Source of the DNA: Tillandsia leiboldiana
Taxonomy: Eukaryota; Streptophyta; Magnoliopsida; Poales; Bromeliaceae
Assembly (NCBI GenBank): GCA_029204045.2
Contig: CM055080.1
Location: forward strand, 9,392,799 to 9,456,798
Length of the DNA stretch: 64,000 nt
Direction: 5' to 3'
This document shows, piece by piece, positions 24,030 through 36,800 of this stretch (positions are counted from its first letter, which is position 1; each line of letters starts with the position of its first letter). A program made the position numbers and the translations under genes. Below the pieces are notes generated by a model, which was given only the letters and a program-made list of their open reading frames with translations, had not been told where the DNA came from and searched no databases.

Positions 24030-25308
24030 TTCAAAGATAGTAACCTCACATCTTGCATTATCAATCAAAATAGTGTCATATCATCATCACATCAATATTA
24101 CATTATTATTTATTTAATATAATTAAAAAACAAAATTAATTGCAGCTGTTTAGAAACTTTTAATTAAAAATTATAATAAATAGATTAAAGTTTGAGATGA
24201 TTTGATAACCAGCAGAGAAGAATGGAATTAAATTAAATTAAATTAAATTAGAAGGCCAGATGCTGATTTATTTAATATGAAACTAGCTCAAATTCGAGTA
24301 ATAAGATGTTTGAAAATAAGGTGAGGGATAACCCTCTTATCTCCACCTTATCCCTGTATCCAAACACAGCGTAATAAGAATAGGTTTCTGAGAATAAAAA
24401 TATTATTATACAAACAACTACATTTTTAACAAATTATTTCTTAAGTAGAGATAGAAGTAACTATTAAAACTTCTGCTTTTGAATCTTAGAATAAGAATTC
24501 TGATTCTTGTTGCAGAAGAACCAAATTTTGCTATTTGTTTGAAAAGCGAAAACAAATTGCCTTTTTGCGCTCCATTTTGCTTTTGAAATTTAAAATTTAA
24601 GCTTGATAAATTGAATTACCTAACCAGTAGAATAGTACAATAAATTATAGTGTCTAGAATTAAGGCTTTATACTTTTTACATACAAAAATTAAAAGAATA
24701 ATATCCTATATACACCTCAATATTTCAAAATTATCTTATTTATTTTTTCTGTTTCAAATATATCCTTTATATATTTTTTTATTATTCAAAAATAATTAAT
24801 ATCCCATATAACCCCGCTATGTTAGTGTACAATAGCTAAAAAAAATTAAAAATACATACTTTATATCCTCTAGAGATATATTTGAAAAAATTTGAAACGT
24901 TAAAAGAAATAAAGAAAAAAAAACCTGAGAAAAGGACTATACATTTATTGTCAGGAAACATCAGCTAAATTTCATATTCAATTACTCCAACAAACAACAA
25001 AATAAAAGATGTACAAGAATTTAGTCCCTACATATATGCCTGCATATCATAAACTTAAAACCCACTTCAATGAGAAAGAGAGAGAGAGAGTGTGCGCGCG
25101 CGCGCGTACCTGAACACATAATCGACGAAGATGCTAATGCGTTTTGCTGAGTTAGTTGAGCGATATATCGCTAAATCCGCAGCCCTTTTCCACATATTCC
25201 TGCTCTAGAAGCGCGTCTCTTGGATGATTTGCTATCGCCTACTTCGATTTTTCTCAAAGTGTGAACAAAATAGGAGAGTAATTAACCACCAAATCAACTT
25301 TATAGAGC

Positions 25309-28300
25309 TTAAACACCGAAAAGCGGTAGGGCGATTTTCACAAATGAGTAGCAAAGTGCCCCCGTAAAAACATAGCTATCCACTCGATCAAGAATACCCC
25401 CTGTGAATTCAGAGATTAGTTATGCATTGCATCCGTCATTTCTTCTTATGTAAAAGGATGATAAAATGCAGCAGAAAAAGGCAAAAATCGGGCATGATAT
25501 GGAGATATTCATGGCAAAGAGAGTTGCTTACATATCTAAACTCAAAAGTGTTGCTCATATGCATAAGCTATTTAATTCATAAAAGTGCAGCTGGATTTTG
25601 CAAAGCTATTTAAGTTGGTAAAAAACTAGTGCAGCAGCTGTGGAACCATCTAGACACTTTTAGACTTGTATCCTACAATGATCAATTGAGAGTCAAAAAA
25701 CTAACCGATTCCATTGACACAAAGAAACGCATTAGTAAAAGGCTAATACTTCATTGCTTCCTAAGAATTCAAAACTCTCGTTGAATCATTACAGTATAAA
25801 ACTTTCAAAAGATGATGCAAGAGACGACAAAAGATCTTTACAGTTTGATTCGCCTGGTAAACAAGCATATATGTGAAAGATAGAAGAAAAAAACTCCTCA
25901 GCGGTATCTATAATATTTCTTATTGTACAAGAATATATAGGCAATTGAATAAAAAAAAAAAAAAAATGAAGTTGCGAAACTTGTGGTGTATGTGAAAGAT
26001 TTTAGAAAGACATTAGCAAATTTAAATAACCAAAGACTATAAGGTTCGGTATGGAAAGAATGTTTACCATGTCCAGGTATGAGAGATCCTGAGTCTTTAA
26101 CACCAGCATCACGTTTGATCATGGACTCAATAAGGTCCCCAAATAATGAACCAACGAAATTTAGAACTCCATAAGCTGTCGCACTGATGTCAATAGCACG
26201 ATTAGACAAAAAGGAAAAGAACATGCTCAAAGGTCTCAAATATAGAGATCTCTGATTCGGTTATGCCTTAAAAAATTGTCTGATTAGTAGAAAGGGAAAT
26301 TTGCAATGAATATTTAAAAGTAAGATAAGTAACATTTAGCAAAACAATGCAAAAAAAGAGAGCACCATGACCGAGTTTAATTTGCCAGAATAACATTTTA
26401 CTAGAGCATTGGGCACATTGTACCAACGCAGATAATGCTCGTGTAGGAAACAAATTAAACCACTGAATTACCTTCCAGGAACATAACTATTTGACAACAT
26501 ATGATACACAGTAACCTACAAGATCAATGATATTGTGGCTGTATTTTGCAACATGATTCTAAAGATGATGAGACACTAGAAAAGGGGAAAGGACATTTCA
26601 CTTTTGATTTAGGAAATGAACTCCAGGAGTCTTGTGTCGCATGGAAAACTGATAGAACTACGGAAAACAGTAGGAAGAAAAAGGAAGGCAATCAAATAAA
26701 ATCCAAGGATATTCAAGTTGTTGCAGCAGTAGGAAGAAAAAGGAAGGCAATCAAATAAAATCCAAGGATATTCAAGTTGTTGCAGCATAGAGTGATCAAA
26801 GAGTGTTCTAACTGATTAATACCAATGCACTGCAAGAATTTTCTGTAGCTGGAAATGAGCTGAAGAAATTAAAAAGATGACGTACGCAACGAAACGACAA
26901 GGCAAAGTATATAAAAGGTATTATGTTTGGAATAAATGGAGAAATCTAATGCATGAATAATTGAACTAAAAGCAGTAAGGAGATTAACACAACTTTCAAA
27001 AAATAAATGACTTCAGAACTAATGCGGCTGGATAGTAACTAAGATAAGGGAACTTGACCACAACATGATAAAAAGAATTTATGATTTAAGTAGCCAACTA
27101 GTTGTTGATAACATTAGAAATATCATACTGTTTAATGATGAGTACCTTATCAAAGATGTTGGCCAGGATAAAATCTTTGATAGTACCACTGTGATGATTA
27201 TACAGCCAGTTAGACCAGCAAAAGCTCCCTCTAAGGTCTTCTTTGGACTAATATTCGTCAGTGGTGTACGGCCAAATGCCTGAAAGGTGAATAAATCATG
27301 ACATGATTATCGTACTGATCCAATAGCTGATAGACAAGAAATCCAATTAAAATGACACAAAGAATGTAAGTTTTCCTTCATTTCAATTGCAAGTAATACA
27401 AGATGACAAAAGGAGTGGGATTTCAAGATAACAGAATTTGCACTCAGCAATTTTATTAGTTGCATGCTACAGAAACTCTCATAATAATTTGAGTTTATGA
27501 AATTTTTGCACGATAGAAATGTGACTACTGCAACAACAACAACACATAAGACATTTCATAAACAGAACTAACCTGTTTTAATAGTTACATAAGTTGCACT
27601 CTTCTAAATTTGTGAAGTAAAGCATTCTAAAGTAAACAATAATCACTACGTAATTTTTATATGCCAAACAGATACCCTGTTTGCCATGAGAAGTTGAGTT
27701 TTGCAGGCAACTGCAAGTGAGCATCGTGCATAAAGAATCATTTTATCCCCTAATTGACCTCTGATTAAGGATCGATTAGTTGTCACTTGGAGGGTACAAG
27801 AAACCCTTATTGCTCTTCACATGTCCTAGTTTTTCAAGATAAGCAACTTCTAGGTCTACCTAGTCAAGACTAAATGTTAAGATATTTCTTTTTAACAATA
27901 ATATCAAGGCCTTTAATTATCAAATGGATAACCACGAAAAATAAATAATCTCTGCGTCACCATCACTTAAAGTAGAGTAGACTCCAGGAAAGAACTGAAA
28001 GATTTCAAGAAGATTTCTACGTCAATCAGTATCAGTCATCTACAAAATGAGTGAGGGACTTCGAAGGAAACCAACAATACCTATCAATTGGAAAGCTATC
28101 ATTACCTGCACCATGTTCTGCCCATGTTATTCAGGAACAACCCCATAAATGTTCCTTTAGGCCTTAAAGAAGAAAATTACAATGGGTGCAAGCTATTTAC
28201 AGTTTTTATCATTATCATTAAGACTTGTATTTAATTATTTTCTTGTTTTCAATAACCCATCTCCAAAACTGCTGTGCTACCAAGTTTCAGCGCACTTCTA

Positions 28301-31300
28301 ATCCACATGGCATAACACCGTTGTATGTGACTGAAGTCACTGAATGGAAATTTCCACCAAAATTCTGTAGAAACAATTCTATGAGTAAACGTATTTTATG
28401 GAAATTTTCTCTCATAATACAAGTCACCACCTTATTCTAGAAATTCAGATCAAAACAATAATATCTTTGGAAAACTATGCTGATAATAGATAAAACATTT
28501 CTGAGTTCAGTTTCTATGATTACAACTTATATTTTCATATGATATCCAATCTCAGAGTAAGAAAATATGTAAAAGGTGAAATATTCATGTTGATTGCAAA
28601 CAACAAAAGAAGTAGAAAGTAGAGTAAGGGCATGTTTGGTTCAAAATAGGAAATCGGAATGAACCGGAATGGAAAACAAAATGATGAATCTCTTAATTTG
28701 TTTGGTTCACAATAGGATTTGGAATCAGAATCAATTTATTATTATTATTTTCTTAAGAAAAATTTAATCTACTAGCTAAATTCATAATTCAAATTTAAAT
28801 TCAAATTGGAATTCATAATTTAAATTTAAATTTGCAATTTAAATTTAAGTTCAAAGTCAAAATGTAAAACTATATCTAAATTCAAATATCAAACTTATAT
28901 TGAAATTAAAACTTAGATTTAAAAAATTAATATATTTTAAATTATAATATAATCTAAATTTAAGTTTATATGTATATTTGAAATTAAATAATTATTATTG
29001 AAAAAAAATGAGTTCTTTTCGCAATCCCTCCCGGAATTAAAATTGACTCCCACCTCCATATTGGGAGTCATTTTGGAGGGATTCGATTTCCTCTAGAATG
29101 GGAATTAGAATGCTAATCCTTCAAACCAAACACCAACAATAGGAACGGCTCATTCCGATTCCCATTCCAAGCCTTGAATCCTTCCAACCAAATATGCCCT
29201 AAGATATATCAATCAAAAGAAAAAATGCTTACAAGGAGCTAACAAGTAAAAAAAAAAAAAAAGGACCTCATTGTACACAAAAATCTAAGCAATCAAATAT
29301 TTAAAGGTATACCCTTCCACCTAGAAAAGCAAATGTGTCTGCGGCAATTATGCTGCTGATTGATATCAAGGTTGCAACCAGCCCAACTGTCCAATGGGCT
29401 TGCCCACCAAGAAGTACCGGCCAATGGCGTCCTAATTCTGAGAGAATTCACTTTTGAATATGTCAGTAAATCGCAAAAAAGAAACGCTAATTTAAGTAGT
29501 TACATAATCTAACAGTTAAGCATATGCGTTCAAAGAGTAAAATGCTTATTAAATGTTAAAACAGTTGTAGGTCAAAACAAATATACATGTAGAAGGCACA
29601 ACACTTTTTCTTTCACTGAACAAGTCAACATACTGAATACCAGTTGGCCATATATCAGAACATTTTGCACTCACTCAACAAAGCAACAGAATGAGATCTA
29701 AGTGAATGAAGACAGCCTTTGAGAACTAAGAAGATGATAGATCACAGAGAAATAGAATTAGATACCAATTAAAGTGATTTATGTCATGGATCCTAATGAG
29801 GTTTTTCTCATAAGTGCATTAAAACCTAATACAATTGTGACTCCATGATATACAACTCTTCTGAAGAACTTCCACGTAAATCAACAAAGCAAATTAATCA
29901 AGCAGAATCTTAGTTTACTGACAATACTATCTAACCCTGGAAAAAAAAAGAACTATACACTAAAGATCTTAAATGTAATATTCAATTCTCTTTTTGCATT
30001 CCTGGTCCAAAAATACAATCATACCAACCATGTTATCATATGGCTAATAAGAGAGTATTGGAACTAAAGAAAAATATTAGCCAATCTTTTCTAATGCCTA
30101 GAGCTACACAAGAATTTATGTGTGAATTATTATCAATGAATAACAGAAACTCCAGTTAGGCCAAAAGGACCCATAGAGATGTCATGGCACGTTGAATAAC
30201 GTATAACTAGAGAACTTGGATTCAAGAAAAGTTCCAGTATGAAAATGCTATAAAATAAGTAAACTTCTATAATAGAAGGATAAAGAACTGATATTTATAT
30301 TGAGAAATTAGACAGTATGTTGTTATCAAAAGAATTGTTGAATCAGCTTTACCTATATTAAGCAGTTTGTTAACAACAATAATGTGCCTAGTGAACAGAA
30401 AATTAAACTTGACCAATTTAAATTAACTGGCTGAGCTCAAATATGTGGGAAGTTATAAAAATCTAGCAAAGTTGGAGATGAAAATGGAAAATGTATATTA
30501 TTTTTTGAGCAGATTTTTAAGAGGTTTAATTTTGTCAAACAAAACAAGATTAATTCCTCCACTTTAGATGATTAGGCCTAGATAAAAACCATTTTTCACA
30601 CTAATGGCCGTTAAAAGTTTATGCAAATATAAGTAGTCTTTCAGCAGAAATAAGAAGTTCAAAAATTAAAAGGAAAAAAATATGTTAGTTATTCAGTAAG
30701 TACAATGATAAACAAATGTTAGGCCTAGATACATGACACTACAGTTCTTAAGTTAACTATGTTCCCAAACTTTGCTTAATTCTCAAAGGTGATCAGTTCA
30801 CCCCGAATCGGACAGTTCAACCTGTTTGATGGCTGAGCCACGATTCAATCAGTTTTTGAGGAAAACAACTGACTAGATGAAAAGTTGAAACTTGGACAAG
30901 TCGGAATCTGATTCAGGATGGAACAATTTCATCTCATAGCATCGAATGAAAAGGAGTGATTGATTGTTCTAATACACCATTACTACACGGTTAATTCAAA
31001 TTGGCAGATTTATAGTAATAAAACTGCTAAAGAAACCCTTACGAAGTGCACAGAAGAATCTTTTGAAACAAAATGCCACTTCCAGATCAAACCATAGACA
31101 GCTTCATTTAGGCCATCACATAGCACATATAGTTTATCAAACATAAAAACAGAAATGATTGATGCATTATTAGAAATGGAAATGAGGCACATACTGGTGT
31201 TCAGTGCAGGAGCAGTCAATCCACAGCGCAGTTTAACCCAGAAACAGGGAAGATAACCGCAGTAGAAAAGTCCGAACACTGCACTACTCAGCTGTGCAAA

Positions 31301-33233
31301 ACGTGGATTTCCTCTCTGTAAAATCAATGCTATTGCAACAATAAAAGCTGAGGAAGTTACTGAAACATCCATGTGTCCAAAATACCTGGTCATTCAACAA
31401 AAACATTAGACAGAAATCACATAACTTATTAAGAATATACTAAAATCCATGAGAGCCATGAGAATCATAAGGCAAAAGTATGATTAATAGCACTGAATAG
31501 TCATGATACTGTAGTTCACCAGAGCTAACAGTCCTTCAGGGTGAATGCAAAACTCAATAAGAAGCAAAATTTCAGGCTTTCAGCATTCAGAATAGATAAG
31601 AGTCTATACTGTATGACCTGATCCGGCCAAATGTGACTTCTTAGACAGACATACGCAGGTTACTGCAAAGTACTGCATAAATAAAGGTTCATTTCTTCAG
31701 CACAGGCCTTATCAGGCTATGTACTAGTTTTTCTTTTTCTTGCCTACTCATGCAACATATAAGTATATAATTGCAACTGCTATTCATAAATTAAAACCAC
31801 AAGTTTGATTGAAAAGTCTAATGTGATATGACCTCATTAACAAAATGTAGAATATATGAGAAAATTTGGTGAGGTTATGTTGGGGTTTCTAAGGTGTTGC
31901 CATGTGGTGTGTCCACATTGATCGATTTTAATTCAACCCGATCCGATTTTGGTTTCTAAATATATTGGCTATCCGGTTTGTAAGTTTTCGCTGCCCTCTA
32001 ATTACAACACAAAGTAATCCAAAGCTCTTCAATTAGGCATGTATAATCCATTGAAATACAAATAATTAGGTACAAGCCAATGCAAACATATTTATGGCCA
32101 GCAATGACCCCATTTAGCAAACAACTAAACCTAAACCAAGGAAGGGTAGGGTTGGGTTGGATCCCAAAAGTTGCACCCAACAATATGTACTAAAGACAAG
32201 CAAAGCCTGCCTCAATGTCTCCCATGTGGATCCTACAAATAGTACATTGGCATTTACCAAGCAGGGTTTGGATCTAAAATGAACTCAAACCCAAATCAAC
32301 CCAGCTAGCGAGGTAAAAAAAACGTCCATGTATATGGATTCTTTGTATATGCAAGGATGTAAGGTTTCGATCTATCAAAACAGCAAAATGGCCTTCGATA
32401 GTGTCGGCAACTTCAGTTCAAGAATAGAATCACTTCAACAATACACTGAAAATAAAACCAAAAACCGAATTTTGTCACTTCCATAGTCCTTTAGCTTCTT
32501 CAGATCATTTATTTACCGAAGCTGTTTGCAAGCATTCCTCATTAATTTTTCTTCTATCTTTTTTTTTTCTCTTCTCAAATTTAAAGCAGGGGACTCACAG
32601 TGCAAGTATGGGCATGAGAGCGCAGATAACAGAGCAAACCCTCGACACGTATCTCGGCGGGGGAGTCATCCCCGCGGCGATCCCCCTACTCCTAACCAGC
32701 TCAAAGTACTCCCTGGCCCCGGCGAGCACCACGGCGGCCATCGCCACCGTAAACACCCAACCCCCGGCCACCACGATCCCTCCGGCGCCGAACCCTATCG
32801 CAAGCCCGAAGTACACTCTCTTCTGCAGCTGCCCTTCTTGCTTCCCTTGCTTCTGCTCCACCCCCGCCGCCTCCAAACCCTAAAACACAACCGCTCAAAC
32901 CCCGATCGGAGCAAAATCGCACGAAATTGAGGGAGGTACCTTGAGGGGGTCATCGGGATCAAAAGCGGCTGCGGCCGAGGGGACGAAGGCGGCGGCGAGG
33001 AGGCGGGAGCTGCGGCGGCTGCGCGGGGGGAGGCGGAGGACGAGGCGGAGGGGCGGCTGAGGGAGGAGGGGGCGGCAGCGGAGGCGGTGGCGATGGTGGT
33101 GGGAGAGGAGGAGGGGGAAGGGGGAGGGGGAGGTGGAGGTGGAGGGGCGAAGAGCGGGGAGGGGAAAGAGGGCGAGGTCGAGGCGCGCCATCGCCATGGG
33201 CGGTGGTGGTGGTGCCCCGTCGAGTGTATTCAC
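25309..33233 (-). CDS. CDS4: Plastid phosphatidate cytidylyltransferase (CDP-DAG synthase)
   Basis: It makes CDP-diacylglycerol from phosphatidic acid and CTP, the precursor of phosphatidylglycerol in plastids. Seven exons (32940-33233, 32599-32879, 31195-31385, 29313-29437, 27146-27279, 26068-26183, 25309-25400) join in frame to 410 residues. The N-terminus is Ser/Pro/Arg-rich and acid-poor, like a transit peptide. Hydrophobic segments follow, for example VYFGLAIGFGAGGIVVAGGW and TSSAFIVAIALIL. The family signature SMIKRDAGVKDSG...PGHGGILDRVD is complete and is split between exons 6 and 7. The start could be Met13 (33197) or Met15 (33191), which give a better transit peptide and lie further from the TATA-like stretch at 33247-33269. 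It resembles the plastid CDS4/CDS5 pair, and I cannot say which. The long introns hold TE insertions. Confidence 0.92.
26671..26788. repeat. 59-bp tandem duplication in CDS intron
   Basis: A 59-bp unit beginning TAGGAAGAAAAAGGAAGGC is repeated twice in tandem, at 26671-26729 and 26730-26788, with virtually no divergence. It lies inside intron 5 of the CDP-DAG synthase gene. Confidence 0.9.
28628..29199. mobile_element. PIF/Harbinger-type MITE in CDS intron 4
   Basis: The ends are GGGCATGTTTGGTTC and its inverted counterpart AACCAAATATGCCC. They are flanked by a TAA duplication (28625-28627 and 29200-29202), the 3-bp type used by PIF/Harbinger (Tourist) elements. Inside the ends are inverted GGAATGAACCGGAATGG-like blocks and AT-rich filler without coding capacity. 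It is 572 bp long and lies in the 2-kb intron of the CDP-DAG synthase gene. Confidence 0.8.
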
Positions 33234-33246
33234 ACCACCGGCGCCA

Positions 33247-33269
33247 TAATATATATTTATATATATACG
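33247..33269 (-). promoter_or_regulatory. TATA-rich stretch before the CDS gene
   Basis: On the minus strand this reads TATATATATAAATATATATT and ends about 14 bp before the first in-frame ATG at 33233. If it is the TATA box, transcription would begin at or downstream of that ATG. That favours the internal Met13 or Met15 as the real start. Confidence 0.4.
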
Positions 33270-33377
33270 GCGGAGTGGGATAGAGCGAGGTTGGTAGAGG
33301 GGAGAAGGGGAGTTATCTCGTTTGGGAGTATAAAGAGGATATTTTTGTAGAAAGAGAATGTAGGTGAAAACTGAAAG

Positions 33378-33378
<1 letters not shown>

Positions 33379-33408
<30 letters not shown>
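33379..33408. repeat. Poly-A tract in promoter region
   Basis: A run of about 30 A preceded by GAAAG, roughly 145 bp upstream of the CDS start. It could be the tail of an old retroposed insertion, but no body is recognisable. Confidence 0.5.
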
Positions 33409-33409
<1 letters not shown>

Positions 33410-33431
33410 TAAGAAGAGCCTAATGTTAAAA

Positions 33432-33602
33432 GAGCAATGCTACATGTACACCCTGAAGGGGTGTACATCATATATCTCCACCATTTTAATAGTGCCGATA
33501 TTTTTTATGGGTCACATCAAGTGACCCATCATCACACCCCATCCTTAGATGGGTGGGGGTGTGAGATGTACACCCCTTACGGATATACACATAACATTTT
33601 CC
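33432..33602. mobile_element. Mutator-type MITE, 171 bp (copy C)
   Basis: It runs from GAGCAATGCTACATGTACAC to TATACACATAACATTTTCC in the opposite orientation to copy B. The 9-bp target duplication ATGTTAAAA is perfect (33423-33431 and 33603-33611). It lies about 200 bp upstream of the CDS start, in the 663-bp gap between that gene and the end of the bL9 gene. Confidence 0.88.
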
Positions 33603-33896
33603 ATGTTAAAATAATATAAAATAAATAAAATAAAACTTTATGACTACAAAATTATAAAATTTAGAGTATCTGCAGGATTGCTCGCATGAATCTTAACTGC
33701 AGAGTGTGACAGGATAGTGTAAAAAATTAGAGCACCAAAATTAAAACATAGAATCAACTGAGGTGCTCTTTAATCTGTAAGATCATCTCAACTGAGATAA
33801 GGCTTGAGATAACTAACTGTGACAGCTCCCAAACTAATAACATACTGGCACACAAAACATTGTTGAATTTCCAAAGCTGTGCTTAACAAATTACTT

Positions 33897-36800
33897 TTAT
33901 TTCCTGCGGATCTTAATACTCAAAGTCCATTGAAGCCTCCCCTCGGGTCGCGGAATATCCTTCGGCAAACGGAGCGGCACCTTGTACTCTCCCAGCGACG
34001 ACAGCGGCGACGGTAGGTGGAGGTTATCTGGGTGGATATTGATACAAAGTTGCCTAGCCACCTGTGTGTATGAGAGAGATAGAGATGAGAGTTTCAACTT
34101 TCAACTCAAGTCAAATTTGTACAGAAAAAGAAATTAGCAGAGTGCCAACATGAAGTTTGACAGAAAAGGCATTAGATTTGAAGAAAGCATGAAACAGATG
34201 CAACCAACAGAGGCTTAAGATAAATATTTTAGTCCAGGTTTAGCGACGAAAAACATACTGAGATGTTTAATCTCTCAGGTTTTAAAGAACAAACCATCAA
34301 AGATGGGATTAAAAGAAAATTTAGAAAAACGGTTGGAAATAGAAAATTACCTCTTCGACAATTTCGTCCTTCGTCACCGGGGAACGCAATTCGTTGTCTA
34401 CCTTGATGAACCTCCTAAAAACCTACAACAATATTTTACGGGAGTTAACAGTCGGAACTATATGTATAGAAGCCGTAAGTACATCAAGCCAAACTTCAAA
34501 TATTGCTACGAAATCCTCCAATCTACGAAAGAATATATAGAATTTCTCAATTCATGTTCCACTGGAACAAACATAGCCTAATATCCACCAAGCACAATAG
34601 GACTAGGAAATAATCAGAGAAACGAAAAGGCCTTTATAAGGACCCGACCCACTAGCAATAATAACTCATTGGGCCAAACCACAGCCCAAAATACTTAAGC
34701 CCAGTTATTATTACTAGTGTCCATGCCTCATATAAACCCAATCACAATTCCCTAGTGTCCATGCCTCATATAAACCCAATCACAATTTCATCCACATCCG
34801 ATGTGGGACTATTGGGGGCGTCACAGACTCCCCCCGTTTAGGCTTGACGTCCCTGTCAGCCCAAACACACACACAGCAGCCCAAGATCACCAGGCGGTGT
34901 GAGACTTGTCTCGCTAGCCCTGCCATCTAGACCCAAGCTCGGCCGAGACTCGCCGCACACTTCCGACTGGTTATTGGCTCTGATACCAAATGTAACGACC
35001 CGGCCCACTAGCAATAATAACTCGTTGGGCCAAACCACAGCCCGAGATGCTTAAGCCCAGTTATTATTACTAGTGTCCATGTCTCATATAAACCCAATCA
35101 CAATTCCATCCACATCCGATGTGGGACTATTGGGAGCGTCACAGCCTTCAACTAATTATGAGTTGTCAACACCACCACATGTTAAAGACAAATCAATTGC
35201 AGCCAAACAAAATCAAGTCATTAACACCATTTCTTTATTGAAATGATGCTAGCAAACATTCACAATAAATATTCTGTAGACTGAAACATAATGCATTAGA
35301 AAAGTACACAACTACCAAATTTTTACTCACCAAGAGGGCATTATCAAGACGCTTTGCTGCCATCAGATATTCTTTCATTTTAAGTTCCTGTTGCTGTTTC
35401 AGAACATATAAAAAGCACATTAGAATTTGACAAGCTACAACTGAGTACAAATACTTCCATTTAATGTAAGAAAAATGCAATAACAAGCACATATGATGTA
35501 AATCGTACAATATGCAAAATTAGTTTTGCATAGCGATACTACAGTTCCTTTGCATCATGTGCCTAGTTTAGGCAAACACAGATATTAAAGATCTCTTCAA
35601 ATATGTAACTCTGTGCTTCCACCAAGGTCATTGGTATTAGCTTAATCCTACTAAACTTTTCTCAAATCCACCCACTAATGAGTGCAGAAACAACAATGTA
35701 ACTTAATATTTTGAAATCACACCCTAAGGCCCAAAGACCAGCTAATCTACTTTTCTGCAATTTTCCCAGGGTTCAACCATATTTTAAACCTCCAAAGGAT
35801 TTTAATTCATACTCAGATGAAGGTGCCGAGTATTTAAGAGGGTAATGCCACCAAAAGATAAGACAATAGAACAAAACTTTTTAGATAAATAGACCTTTCT
35901 TACTTAACTTGCTCGCCAGCTATTTTCTGTTCAATCAAGTACTTCCGTTTTCACTTACTACATTGTCTCCTTCAACTTCTCCTTACTTTCCCTGCTTATT
36001 TTACATCTAAACTTAATCCACTCTTAACAAAATTAATTGTTATACCAATTTTGGTGTATATGACCTTAGTATCTTGGATTGGTAAAATCCTATGAACTTT
36101 AATCTTAAACCAGATAGCAGTGATTCTGGCATTACATTAAGCATTTCAAAGATCAGCCGGAGGACTTGTCTACAGTAAGTCTTCTACGTTGTCATGTTGA
36201 TATATTACTTTCCAAAGAAAGGGCAGTAATCTGACCGTCCAACACATGATCATTCCGATACCTATGTTTGCTTGCATGATAATATCATACCTCTATTCAT
36301 ACCTCTACTCATACCTCCATAGTTCTATTTACTTCTCTCAAGTATATGCGAATTTTTGAAGCGTGGGTAAATGGCATTGCCATTTTATGTTATTCCATGT
36401 TCTGTGAGCTAGGATAGTGAGCAACAAAAGAAAGGAAACAAGATTAAATTATAGTGCAACTCTCATGGAGGAAGAGAAAGAGTATTCCTTCCAACGCAAA
36501 CTGGAACATTACTAACTCTCATGGAAAATTAGAAGTAGAAAAGAGAATTCCTTCTAGAAACAAGTTATGTACTACCGCAACAAATCATATAATCCCATAT
36601 TACAGAATTAATGGTAATTAAAACAACAGATTGTAATAAATATCCTCATAAAAAAAATGTGTCACTGATGCACTACATAGCTCTCCTCAGATCATATCTA
36701 GATGCATTATTCCATAGAGTCAAAATAGAAGAGAAAAGAAAGACGTGTAGCATTTGCCTGTGCTGATACAACTTTGACGATGGCACACAGCCTTAGCAGA

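Noticed and set aside
32526..33350. Plus-strand frames of 87-134 residues
   Set aside because: They are antisense to the GC-rich first two exons of the CDP-DAG synthase and have no domain.
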